Program-made: the position numbers and the translations under genes | The notes under the pieces: model-generated | The model's input: the letters and a program-made list of their open reading frames with translations, nothing else | Databases searched by the model: none | Told to the model about the DNA's origin: nothing | Shown here: positions 50,903 through 60,704 of the stretch, piece after piece | Position numbering within the stretch: position 1 is the stretch's first letter | Layout: the number at the start of each line of letters is the position of its first letter | Assembly: GCF_947242115.1 (NCBI RefSeq) | Contig: NC_074719.1 | Span: forward strand, 44,844,884 to 44,908,883 | Length of the DNA stretch: 64,000 bases | Origin: Biomphalaria glabrata | Lineage: Eukaryota; Mollusca; Gastropoda; Planorbidae | Direction: 5' to 3'

Positions 50903-51392
50903 ATAGATTCTCAAACATAGCAGAACTTTATAGCTCTATGTCTGCTAGCCTCGTTCTCAACATAGCAGAACTCTATGGCTCTGTGTCTACTAGCCTCGTT
51001 CTCAACATAGCAGAACTCTATAGTTCTATGTCTACTAGCCTCGTTCTCAACATAACAGAACTCTATAGCTCTATGTCTGCTAGCCTCGTTCTCAACATAG
51101 CAGAACTCTATAGCTCTATGTCTACTAGCCTCGTTCTCAACATAGCAGAACTCTATAATTCTATGTCTACTAGCCTCGTTCTCAACATAGCAGAACTCTA
51201 TAGCTCTAAGTCTATTAGCCTCGTTCTCAACATAGCAGAACTCTATAGCTCTATGTCTACTAGCCTCTTCTCAACATAGCAGAACTCTATAGCTCTATGT
51301 CTGCTGGCCTCGTTCTCAACATAGCAGAACTCTATAGCTCTATGTCTACTAGCCTCGTTCTCAACATAGCAGAACTCTATGGCTCTATTGTT
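50903..51392. repeat. 45-bp minisatellite upstream of gene 6
   Basis: About eleven units of TAGCAGAACTCTATAGCTCT then ATGTCTACTAGCCTCGTTCT and CAACA. 45 is a multiple of three, so a 129-codon frame is open by chance. Confidence 0.95.
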
Positions 51393-51634
51393 CAACACCA
51401 GTTGGTTCAACATGGTTGAACAACATTTGTTGTCTTTACATTAGACGTGGCGGTCATTTAGCCTTTATGGTTCTAAAGTATCATCAGGTCCAAAAGTTCA
51501 TTTTAAATCCTACATCCGAGGTTCTGGTCGTGAGTCTAAGCGTTTTTAATTCGTTGAAGATACTATTGCTGCATGGTTGGGTCGAATTTGTCAAGCATCT
51601 TAATCAAGCATAAAATCTCTCTGTTCTCCCACGT

Positions 51635-51677
51635 AATACGCTGTTTTGTCTGTTTGTTTGTTTGTTTGTTTGTTTGG
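51635..51677. repeat. (GTTT)n microsatellite
   Basis: About seven GTTT units. Confidence 0.85.
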
Positions 51678-51805
51678 CAAAGTACTGACCGATAGCTAGA
51701 ATTCTGGCGAAGACTTTTCTAAATTGTTTGTGCACCAGTTAACTATAAAATATAACATCAAGCTTGCAGTTAAGGATGACGGACAAATATAACATCAAGC
51801 TTGCT

Positions 51806-51870
51806 AATAGAGTTCTGCTATGTTGAGAACGAGGCTACCAGACATAGAGCTATAGAGTTCTGCTATGATG
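51806..51870. repeat. Inverted copy of the 45-bp minisatellite unit
   Basis: ATAGAGTTCTGCTATGTTGA, GAACGAGGCTACCAGACATA, GAGCTATAGAGTTCTGCTAT is the reverse complement of about 1.4 units of the 50903-51392 array. Confidence 0.9.
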
Positions 51871-51976
51871 AGCGGCCAATGAAACATCGCTGAATGATTG
51901 GTCCAAACTAATTGATACAATTACACTTAATATAAACTTTATAAAAAGTATTTTTTAACCTTTTTTTCTTCTTGTT

Positions 51977-51994
51977 TTGTTTCTTTCATCTCAG
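51977..51994 (+). promoter_or_regulatory. 3' splice acceptor, gene 6 5' UTR
   Basis: T/C-rich tract ending CATCTCAG, then ACCACT and the ATG: the shortest leader of the seven. Confidence 0.75.
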
Positions 51995-52000
51995 ACCACT

Positions 52001-53782
52001 ATGAGCGACACCAAAGATTTCCCTCATAAGAAAATTTCCCGGGGAATCGTTCATTCGTTTGAACATTTCTGGAAAGATCATGAGCATGGAGACTTTCAGG
52101 TCATCATCGACGGAGAATGTATACGATGCCATTCCTTCTTGCTCGCCTCTTGCTCTGAGTTCTTCAGGTGCTTGCTTAGATCGAACATGAGAGAGAAACT
52201 CGAAATGAAAGTTGACTTACAGAACATTCCCTTGAACATTTTTCAGCTGATTCTCAAAACTCTATACACCGGATGTGAGCTGTTGACTAAAGACAATGTC
52301 TTGGAAGTTTGGGCCGCAGTTCACCAGCTTCAATTCGATTTCTTAATTCAGCATTGTGAAGATTTTGTTTCGAAAAATATTTCTCCGGACACTTTGAAGA
52401 CATACACAAAACATGCAAAATTCCTTCAGTCGAAAAAGGTTTCTCAAAATATTGATAAATATTTACTTGAGAATTTCATGACCATACGTAATGAGGAAAC
52501 ATTTCTACAATTAGATGTCAAAGAATTGTCTAAACTTATTGAAAGTGACCAACTTATTGTGTCTTCTGAAGATGAAGTCTTGTATTCAGTCTATGATTGG
52601 GTCAGTTATGGAGACGTGACAACTGCAATAGATGAGGGAACCGATAAAAGTTTAACAGCAAACAACTTATTGACTGATGCAATTGAAAACGATGCTAATG
52701 CCAACTCTAAATTTATCTCTACTGTTAATGACGATGATTCCAAAAAAGAAACAGCTTCACCATTTTCAAACCAAACTGAATCGTGTGGAAGAACTGTACA
52801 TTTACTGCAGCTTCTGAAAGCGACACGGTACTGTCTCATTTCAGAAGGCTGCCTCAAGAATCTCTTTTGGAATGCATTAACACAGAGTAACACGGAGGTG
52901 AAGACTATTTTGTATGAAGCGTCGATGTTTAAGGTTTTGGGCAATATGAATAGATTCTGGCCAACTGCAGCCATTCACCGCGACTGTAGTACTCTTGAAC
53001 ACGTTGGTATAGTCGGTGGATTCACACTTGAAGCTTTTTCTTTCAAGAGAAATAAATGGCTGTATGTTCCAGACTGCGGCTTTAGTGCGAATGTTAAATT
53101 GACAACCTTAAAGGATCATCTTTACGCCTGTTGCAGCGACAGGGACGGAGCGGAGGTTTTTCATTTTTTGAACAATGAATGGGACATCGTTACTTTTTCA
53201 AATACTGAAGTGCATCTGTTTCTTACACATGATACGTGCCTCTACATGTTCAGCTCAGGAAAGAAAACTGTAGAAATATTTCAACCTCAAGACCCAGGGG
53301 GAACAACTCAACAGGTTCATCACTCTGTGCCAAACGTCAAGTACGCTATGAGCTTTAATAACAGTATTCTTGTCTTCGAGGCCGTGGGGAAAGGCGACAC
53401 CTCAAAAGCAAGGGTTCACTGCTGGCACGTAGACAAGAACTGCTGGAAACGTTTAGCAGAGCTGGATTTCTCCGCTGAACATATGACAAGCTTCTGTGAC
53501 GAGCAGGACTCGTACATCCTCAACACATCTGGACATCTTTATCGAATAGAGCACTCTGAAACAATTCAGTTTACATTCATCAAAAAAATCTGGGACTTTC
53601 AGGTGGAGCTCAAGGGCGCTGTACTTTTCAAAACATCACTTTATGTTTGTGGCACTTGCCCAGGGCGTGGCACGTATATACCAGAAGTTGAGAGCATCTA
53701 CTCTTCGTTGAAATTCCTTGATTTGATAGCTCCAAAATCTAATTTTATTCCTTTTCTTATTCCCAAAACAATTTTAAAATAA
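52001..53782 (+). CDS. BTB-BACK-kelch-like protein, array gene 6
   Basis: The shortest copy, 593 residues. The frame is open back to 51977, but that stretch is the polypyrimidine tract and AG (51977-51994). The ATG at 52001 lies 6 nt after the AG. BTB is about 29-124 and carries MRE rather than MKE at the putative CUL3-contact motif, which keeps the hydrophobic-x-Glu pattern. BACK part one ends LYSVYDWVSYG. The linker (about 207-255) is Asp/Asn/Ser-rich. BACK resumes at RTVHLLQLLKATRYCL. The propeller keeps RFWPTAAIHRDCS, EHVGIVGG, MTSFCDE and HLYRIEHSE. Its BTB core is very close to gene 5, and its C-terminus ends FLIPKTILK, like the FLLPKTLL of gene 7. Confidence 0.92.
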   Translation: MSDTKDFPHKKISRGIVHSFEHFWKDHEHGDFQVIIDGECIRCHSFLLASCSEFFRCLLRSNMREKLEMKVDLQNIPLNIFQLILKTLYTGCELLTKDNVLEVWAAVHQLQFDFLIQHCEDFVSKNISPDTLKTYTKHAKFLQSKKVSQNIDKYLLENFMTIRNEETFLQLDVKELSKLIESDQLIVSSEDEVLYSVYDWVSYGDVTTAIDEGTDKSLTANNLLTDAIENDANANSKFISTVNDDDSKKETASPFSNQTESCGRTVHLLQLLKATRYCLISEGCLKNLFWNALTQSNTEVKTILYEASMFKVLGNMNRFWPTAAIHRDCSTLEHVGIVGGFTLEAFSFKRNKWLYVPDCGFSANVKLTTLKDHLYACCSDRDGAEVFHFLNNEWDIVTFSNTEVHLFLTHDTCLYMFSSGKKTVEIFQPQDPGGTTQQVHHSVPNVKYAMSFNNSILVFEAVGKGDTSKARVHCWHVDKNCWKRLAELDFSAEHMTSFCDEQDSYILNTSGHLYRIEHSETIQFTFIKKIWDFQVELKGAVLFKTSLYVCGTCPGRGTYIPEVESIYSSLKFLDLIAPKSNFIPFLIPKTILK

Positions 53783-53869
53783 ATATGCTGGAAATAATTT
53801 TAAGCAAAAAAAAAAAATGTGAATAATTTTTGACAGATCTGAAATGTAAACAATGAATCCACTAATTCC

Positions 53870-53945
53870 TTTCTTATATATTACAGACGTTACTTTAAAA
53901 AAAATATAATAAGATAATTACGTCATACGTGTCAATCTTGTCTGA
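53870..53945 (-). mobile_element. LINE-A tip
   Basis: TTATATATTACAGACGTTAC, A-run, AAGATAATTACGTCATACGT. Confidence 0.6.
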
Positions 53946-54107
53946 TTGAAAGAATCTGGACTATGCTGTTGTCTATATACACAAATATAAACATGGTACA
54001 GACAAAGTCCGGTATTCTCTAGAATGGCTGACACTTTCATACATTCTTTACAATGTTACTTTCCTATATAAAATCTTGATGATGAACATTTTTACTCTAA
54101 AATCAGA

Positions 54108-54160
54108 ATTTGTTTCGTTCCAGCTATTAAGTCTTACTTTTTAAGAGTTGGTTGTAAAAT
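54108..54160 (+). promoter_or_regulatory. Conserved 3' UTR motif, gene 6
   Basis: TTTGTTTCGTTCCAG, then TCTTACTTTTTAAGAG, about 330 bp after the stop. LINE debris (53870-53945) lies between the stop and the motif. Confidence 0.45.
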
Positions 54161-54551
54161 ACATTTGACAAGAAAGAAATTAGGAAATAGTTAACAATTA
54201 TTTTTTGATGATTTTAAAGTTTATATGATTTAGATTCAATTTTAAAGAAAGTTTATAATTTTAAAGCTATACTTTTTATTCTTTTTATATAAAATAATTA
54301 AAAAAAATACTCGCTGTTTGTTTTGGAGAAAAGTTTTAATTATTTGTTGTTTTTTTAAATCTAATTAAAATGTCCTGGTTAGGTGACGTCTATTTAATTA
54401 TTTATGCAAACAAAAGGTTAAAATGAATGTCCAGGTTAGTGATAAGCATCAGTATGCACGCTTAGTGAAGTCAAAATATGCCTCGGACACAGTGTCACGA
54501 GATGTGTCATCAGAAACACTTAGGTCAATCATAGTAATGATAGGTGTCTTG

Positions 54552-55610
54552 TGACATACTTAGTATAATGAGAATTGCCATTGGACACAGTATAATGGGA
54601 AGTGTCATTGGACACACTTTAATGAGAATTGCCATTGGACACAGTATAATGGGAAGTGTCATTGGACACACTTTAATGAGAATTATCATTGAACACAGTA
54701 TAATGGGAAGTGTCCTTGGGACAAAGTGTAATGAGAATTGTCATTGGACACAATATAATTGGAAGTTTCATTGGACACAGTATAATGAGAATTATCATTA
54801 GACACAGTATAATAAGAATTGTCACTGGACACAGTATAAAGGGAAGTGTCATTGGACACAGTTTAATGGGAAGTGTCATTAGACACAGTATAATGAGAAT
54901 TATCACTGGACACAGTATAATGGGAAGTGTCATTGGACACAGTTTAATGGGAAGTGTCATTAGACACAGTATAATGAGAATTATCATTGGACACAGTATA
55001 ATGGGAAGTGTCATTGGACACAGTTTAATGGGAAGTGTCATTAGACACAGTATAATGAGAATTATCATTAGACACAGTATAATGAGAATTGTCACTGGAC
55101 ACAGTATAAAGGGAAGTGTCATTGGACACAGTTTAATGGGAAGTGTCATTAGACACAGTATAATGAGAATTATCATTGGACACAGTATAATGGGAAGTAT
55201 CATTGGACACAGTATAATGGAAAGTGTCATTGGACACAGTATAATGGAAAGTGTCATTGGACACAGTATAATGGAAAGTGTCATTGGACTCATTGGACAC
55301 AGTATAATGGAAAGTGTCATTGGATACAGTATAATGGAAAATTTCATTGGACACAGTATAATGGGAATTGTTATTGGACAAAGTGTATTGAGAATTGTTA
55401 TTGGACACCTTATAATGGGAAGTGTCATTGGACACAGTATAATGGTAAGTGTCATTGGACACAGTAAAATGGGAAAAGTCATTGGACACAGTATAATGGG
55501 AAGTGTCATTAGACACACTTTGTATAATAAGTGTAATCAGACACTAAGCATAATTAGAAGTGTCAATGGACACAGTATAATGCGATGTTTTATTGGGCAT
55601 ACTAATTAAA
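54552..55610. repeat. 27-bp minisatellite, about 1.05 kb
   Basis: About 39 units of GGACACAGTATAATGGGAAG then TGTCATT, with GAGAATTATC variants arranged in larger blocks. Open frames on both strands are artefacts. Confidence 0.95.
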
Positions 55611-55644
55611 GTAAAAGTGGTATTGGACACATATTGTTTTATTG

Positions 55645-55775
55645 AGATATGTTATTTCTAAATTCAACATTGTGAAGAGTTCGTTTTAAAAAAAAAAAAA
55701 TTCTCTGCAAACATTAGAGACTTATAAAACACAAGCGGAATAACTTCAGTCTAAATAAGTCTATGAAGGAATGGT
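55645..55775 (+). pseudogene. Relic of an eighth BTB-BACK-kelch-like gene
   Basis: About 130 bp aligns by eye with the end of BTB and start of BACK of genes 5-7. It encodes IQHCEEFVL, then after an A-run TLETYKTQAE, then LQSK, matching gene 7 (VQHCEEFVLEN) and gene 5 (TLETYKKQAE, LQ). Stop codons and a frame change at the A-run break it. No BTB start, linker or propeller was found nearby. It is flanked at once by a 27-bp minisatellite on the left and a 66-bp one on the right, so most of the old gene seems replaced or lost. Position between genes 6 and 7 fits the array spacing. Confidence 0.8.
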
Positions 55776-55789
55776 GTCTCCTGCAGTCG

Positions 55790-56985
55790 TAGAACGTCAA
55801 TAGTACATCTCAAAGAACGACAAATAGTTCATCTCGAAGAACGCAGTGGTTCATCTCGTAGGATGTATGGTTCATCTCAAAGAATGACCATAGTTCATTT
55901 CGAAGAACGCAATGGTTCGTCTCGAAGGATGTATGGTTCATCTCAAAGAACGACAAATAGTTCATCTCGAAGAACGCAGTGGTTCATCTCGTAGGATGTA
56001 TGGTTCATCTCAAAGAACGACAATAGTTCATCTCGAAGAACGCAATATTTCGTCTCGTAGGATGTATGGTTCATCTCAAAGAACGACAATAGTTCATCTC
56101 GAAGAACGCAATGGTTCATCTCGTAGGATGTATGGTTCATCTCAAAGAACGACTAATAGTTCATCTCAAAGAACGCAATGGTTCATCTCGTAGGATGTAA
56201 GGTTCAACTCAAAGAACGACAATAGTTCATCTCGAAGAACGCAATGGTTCATCTCGTAGGATGTATGGTTCATCTCAAAGAACGACCATAGCTCATCTCG
56301 AAGAACGCAATGGTTCATCTCGTAGGATGTATGGTTCATCTCAAAGAACGACAATAGTTCCTCTCGAAGAACGCAGTGGTTCATCTCGTACGATGTATGG
56401 TTCATCTCAAAGAACGACAATAGTTCATCTCAAAGAACGACAATAGTTCCTCTCGAAGAACGCAGTGGTTCATCTCGTACGATGTATGGATCATCTCAAA
56501 GAGCGACAATAGTTCATCTCGAAGAACGCAGTGGTTCGTCTCGTAGGATGTATGGTTCATCTCAAAGAACGACAATAGTTCATCTCGAAGAACGCAGTGT
56601 TTCATCTCGTAGGATGTATGGATCATCTCAAAGAACGACAATAGTTCATCTCGAAGAACGCAGTGGTTCGTCTCGTAGGATGTATGGTTCATCTCAAAGA
56701 ACGACAATAGTTCATCTCGAAGAACGCAGTGGTTCGTCTCGTAGGATGTATGGATCATCTCAAAGAACGACAATAGTTCATATCGAAAAACGCAGTGGTT
56801 CTTCTCGTAGGATGTATGGTTCATCTCAAAGAACGACAATAGTTCATCTCGAAGAACGCAGTGGTTCATCTCGTAGGATGTATGGTTCATCTCAAAGAAC
56901 GACAATAGTTCATCTCGAAGAACGCAATGGTTCATCTCGTAGGATGTATTGTTCATCTCAAAGAATGACAATGGTTCATTAAGTA
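55790..56985. repeat. 66-bp higher-order minisatellite, about 1.2 kb
   Basis: About 18 units of 66 bp, each made of three related 21-23-bp subunits sharing GGTTCATCTC: one ends GAAGAACGCAG, one TAGGATGTA, one AAAGAACGACAA. Frames on both strands are artefacts of 66 being divisible by three. Confidence 0.95.
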
Positions 56986-56999
56986 GAACACTATTTTTA

Positions 57000-57275
57000 C
57001 ATGTCGTTCGTCCACAAAATATGTAGGTCGAGGCTGGGACAACGTATCCACGTGAACTGCTGTACTCCTCATTAATCTTCGGACTCAGGGACAAACCTTA
57101 GTATCATTCACTTTTATCTTCACCTTCACAATATCTATTAGTCTGATTAAAGGTTTGGGGCACCACACAAGATCTGTCGACCATCTTTCTCCATTCCTCT
57201 CAGTCTTTAAATAACAGCCCTGTTTCCCATGGGGCTTTGTCAGTCTGCCTCTACTTCTTTTTCCTGGTACTAAAT
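57000..57275 (-). mobile_element. LINE fragments (LINE-F/G type, then LINE-D)
   Basis: 57000-57105: AAAATATGTAGGTCGAGGCT and CTCATTAATCTTCGGACTCA. 57105-57275: LINE-D tip with CACCACACAAGATCTGTCGA and TTTTTCCTGGTACT. Confidence 0.65.
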
Positions 57276-57282
57276 CTAATCT

Positions 57283-57496
57283 TATCTTATCTTATACACT
57301 ACAGACGTTACTTTAAAAAAAAAAAGAAGATAATTACGTCCTACGCATTTCATGTGTCAATCTAGTCATGCATGTAAATCAATGGCTCTGCTTAGTCGTT
57401 GATTTTCCTTGATTGATTCAGGCAACCAAATTCTATTCTCTAATGGCACTAGCGAAGAAGGGGCACTTGTACGAATTTTTTCTGGCATATGGGATA
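57283..57496 (-). mobile_element. LINE-A tail, left part of a nest
   Basis: TCTTATCTTATACACTACAG, AAGATAATTACGTCCTACGC, TCTAATGGCACTAGCGAAGA, ending CATATGGGATA. It resumes at 58271 (AGAAATGTGCCTCTATCTTA). Confidence 0.82.
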
Positions 57497-57502
57497 CGGT
57501 GG

Positions 57503-57768
57503 AGGCGCGGCGGATGAGCGGTAGAGCGCTTGGCTACCGAACCGTGGTCCGGGGTTCGAATCCTGGGATTTTTAATTTCGGGATCTTCGTGCGCCTCTGA
57601 ATCCACCCAGCTCTGATGGGTACCTGACATTAGTCGGGGAAAATTAAAGGCGGTTGGTCGTTGTGCTGGCCACATGACACCCTCGTTAACCGTAAGCCAC
57701 AGAATCAGATGACCTTTACATCTTCTGCCCTATAGACCACGAGGTCTGAAAGGGGAACTTTATTTTAC
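57503..57768 (+). mobile_element. SINE-1 with 15-bp target duplication
   Basis: TATGGGATACGGTGG flanks it on both sides (57488-57502, 57769-57783). Head AGGCGCGGCGGATGAGCGGT, B box GGTTCGAATCCTGG, end GAAAGGGGAACTTTATTTTA. Confidence 0.92.
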
Positions 57769-57777
57769 TATGGGATA

Positions 57778-58261
57778 CGGTGGCAATACCGCACTACAAC
57801 GCCGGTATAGACAGTATAGAGGGACTTCTTATGGTTGGACAGTTACGTTGGGCAGGGCACGTATCCCGTATGGGAGACGAACGTATGCCAAAGGCAGTCT
57901 TTTTTGGTGAGCTAAAAGTGGTCGACGTAACAGAGGCGCCCCACGGAAACGCTTCAAAGACCAGCTTAGGCGCCAACTTGCCTTAGCTGACATAAAAGAG
58001 AGCACCTGGTTACATGCGGTCTCGAAAAGAGACAGCTAGAGGTCACTCACAAAGGCCGCGGGATACACACTTGAGACCAGAAGAAAGTCCGCTGCCGAGG
58101 ACAGACGCAGATGGCGAAAAAAAAATCTAAATCGACCACCTGCGGACAATGGTTATGCCTGTGGTGCTTGTGGAAAAATATTTATGTCACTGCTGGGGCT
58201 GCACAGCCAAGGGGAAATACTGCATTCCTCATTAATCTCTGGACTCGAAGACAAGGCTTAT
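57778..58261 (+). mobile_element. LINE-G 3' end nested in LINE-A
   Basis: Encodes LRWAGHVSRMGDERMPKAVF then FGELK, with shifted frames after it, then a Cys-rich finger region (CGACGKIF). Flanked by TATGGGATA (57769-57777 and 58262-58270), its target duplication in LINE-A. Confidence 0.82.
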
Positions 58262-58319
58262 TATGGGATAAGAAATGTGCCTCTATCTTAAGGCAATATT
58301 ATAACACTAATTTCTTTTG

Positions 58320-58900
58320 GATTTATTAGCTTGTGTGTTATTCTATAGCGCTGTGCAGCCAATGACGCGGGACCTGTAGAAGCCAAAAGTCAAAGAATGA
58401 AAAATGAAACCAGAAATGCGCATCATTAAAACTTTACTTCTAAAATATAAAATCTACAACTTGAACGGAAGTGCACCTTTTTTCCTCTCTATAAATCGTC
58501 TTTGCGAGCTCTCTACATATCACCCACATACCTAGGGTGTAGACTAAATGATTGTGAAAGACTTTGAAAGCATTTTTGGTGTGCATCTCTTGGATATATA
58601 GACTGATGTAAGTTTCTAGATCTAGATCTTCAATTCAAATGCATACGTGTCAACTATATTAAAGTAAGGCCTGTATATGTTAGATCTAGATAGATTCTAG
58701 TTTCAATGTAATATTTTATCTTATAAATACAGACGACATTTCGAAAAAGAAGATAACTAAATGTGTTAATTTAGCTGTGAATGTGAAATCTAATATAGAT
58801 TACATCTAGATTCTAGATCTAGAAGTAGCTCTAGATCTAGACTAGGTCTTAAGAGATCTTAATCAGAAGTCTAGTTCTAGCATTAGATCTAGACGCCCAT
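58320..58900. other. Intergenic, AGATCTAGATCT-rich
   Basis: No gene. Dense TCTAGATCTAGA words at 58615-58890. One ACTTGAACGGAAGTGCACC word resembles R2. Confidence 0.5.
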
Positions 58901-59005
58901 TTAAGCCCTTAAAGTGCTGAGCTTTTTTTTTAAAGAGTGCATGCAAAATGGAATTACTATTCTAGTGTTTACAGGCTAAGCTACAACACGCGTCTAAAGG
59001 GTTAA
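58901..59005. mobile_element. TTAA-flanked MITE M2, copy 2
   Basis: TTAAGCCCTTAAAGTGCTGA at the left, GTCTAAAGGGTTAA at the right. Interior matches 7839-7941. Confidence 0.8.
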
Positions 59006-59169
59006 TGACAATATCAATAAATACTGACTTTAGTGCATAGTCCCGGTGGTGTAAAAATCATACGATCGGTACCCGGTTTGAACCAAATATTTTAGTTTAT
59101 ATTTTATTGCATTATAAGTTGAATAATGGACGTATTATCTTTTTTTCAAAAAAATGTATTTATTTATGC

Positions 59170-59290
59170 TTCTCTTGTTGATCTTCTGGCCTGAGGTGTC
59201 TATAAGTTAAATGAACTCACTAATGGCTTTACTGCAGTCATACTTGACTGTTCGTTTGTTATAAATCTGACGGCTTCTATTCTATATCTT
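59170..59290 (-). mobile_element. LINE-A internal fragment
   Basis: GATCTTCTGGCCTGAGGTGT, CATACTTGACTGTTCGTTTG, TTATAAATCTGACGGC align with 41530-41640. Confidence 0.6.
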
Positions 59291-59340
59291 TAAGGACATC
59301 GAAATGTAATAAGTAGTGTAGAACTAGATAATAAAAGAAC

Positions 59341-59607
59341 AACTTTCATATCTTGTGATCTATAGAGCAGATGATGTTAAGGTCATCTGTTTATTTGGCC
59401 AACGTTTAACGAGAGCAGGGTGTTATGTGGCCAGCACAACGACCAACCGCTTTTACTTTCCCCAACTAAAGTCAGGTACCCGTTAGAGTTGGGTGGACTC
59501 AAGGGCGACCTAAAAATCCCGGAATCAAAATCAGTCTTCACCGAGATTCGAACCCAGGACCCCAGGTTCGGAAGCCAAGCGCTTAACCACTCAGCCACCG
59601 CGCCCCC
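59341..59607 (-). mobile_element. SINE-1, minus
   Basis: TGATCTATAGAGCAGATGAT to CACTCAGCCACCGCGCC; complete head, worn tail. Confidence 0.85.
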
Positions 59608-59622
59608 TAGAATTTGATAATA

Positions 59623-59855
59623 ATAGTGTTTTTGTTTCACATGTTTCGGCTTTTCCTTCAGTATTAACTCTTTCTCTCCGTAATTATTTACCACATTCTG
59701 GTGAAATCAACGTTGGTATTGTCATTTAGGAGAGAAAGAGTTAAAGATAATTACATCCTAGCCCAAACCTCCCCACAGGTCAGCGAGAGATGGTGACAGG
59801 CAGGGTTCGAACCAGAAACCACGGAGATCACAGGCCGGAACGCATCTTGCTTTAA
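59623..59855 (-). mobile_element. SINE-2 split by MITE M1
   Basis: CACATGTTTCGGCTTTTCCT on the left, CCTAGCCCAAACCTCCCCAC and CAGGCAGGGTTCGAACCAG on the right, same order as 45005-45190. The MITE sits at 59664-59744. Confidence 0.72.
59664..59744. mobile_element. TTAA-flanked MITE M1, copy 4
   Basis: 81 bp: TTAACTCTTTCTCTCCGTAA at the left and TTAGGAGAGAAAGAGTTAA at the right, inserted in SINE-2. Confidence 0.85.
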
Positions 59856-60465
59856 TCATAAGCCAAAATTTAAAACACGTAGCTTTGAGTAAAATCTCTA
59901 TACTGTAGTTTTGAACAATAGATTTGTGTAAGCTATAGATTTATACGGCAGAAACACTGTTAACAAACATAAAGCAATTAGATCTGTTCTATTTTAATAT
60001 ATTCACCAACACTAGACCAATAATGAAACTGAAAACGATGATTATTTAGGTTTGAATTTCACAAGATCATGAGAGTGGTACAGATAAATAAAGGGGATCC
60101 AAAGCTTGTTATCGCTCGAAGTGGTAATGGTTTCGAGGGCCCCATTACCCATAAAATGCTCCAATGGCATGCGTCCCACATAACCTCAGACAACAAACCC
60201 AAATCCTAACTCTCATGTGTGGCCTCCATATTGAGTCCGGTGGAACTGTTGTAATTAGCAGAGGCGAGAAACTGTGTTGTCAGCTAAAAGAAATGAGCAT
60301 GCACATTCTCAGCTTTTCAGCGAGTTGATATCAGCCTTGTAATAAGAATAATCTCCCGTTACAAGCGAAAGTGCTAAGATTTCACAGAACTAAAAAGTGC
60401 ACAAAAATTATCAATTGGCTTATTAAGGTACTTCACATATCAATACTCCCGTATTTTTACAAAGC
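59856..60465. other. Intergenic, nothing recognised
   Basis: No gene, tandem repeat or transposon signature seen. Confidence 0.45.
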
Positions 60466-60690
60466 TTATATCAACTAAGTCTGTCTTTCTGTCTGGCTAA
60501 AAGCTTGTACACCATATTTCTCTCGGATCAAGCTGATATTTTGCACAATCATTTCTTCAAGAATCAACACAAGAATTAATAGTAAAAACAAATTAACCAA
60601 TTAGTTAACTAACTTGCTTGGTATCTCAAAAAAGGGAAAAAAATAGTGCTTGACCGAAGTGGTGGTACAATATTAAGCAAAATTGTTCCC
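60466..60690 (+). repeat. Dispersed repeat R1, copy 4
   Basis: TATCAACTAAGTCTGTCTTT to GACCGAAGTGGTGGTACAAT. Left part of the block shared with 44384-45000. Confidence 0.75.
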
Positions 60691-60704
60691 CTTTGGTCTA
60701 AGGC

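Noticed and set aside
50890-51279. 129-codon frame of NIAELYSSMSTSLVL repeats
   Set aside because: The 45-bp minisatellite is a multiple of three; no flanking gene structure supports it.
54673-55609. Long frames on both strands (281 and 299 codons)
   Set aside because: The 27-bp repeat is a multiple of three with few stops, so frames stay open on both strands. No start context, splice signal or known domain.
56402-57094. 230-codon minus and 166-codon plus frames
   Set aside because: Products of the 66-bp higher-order repeat.
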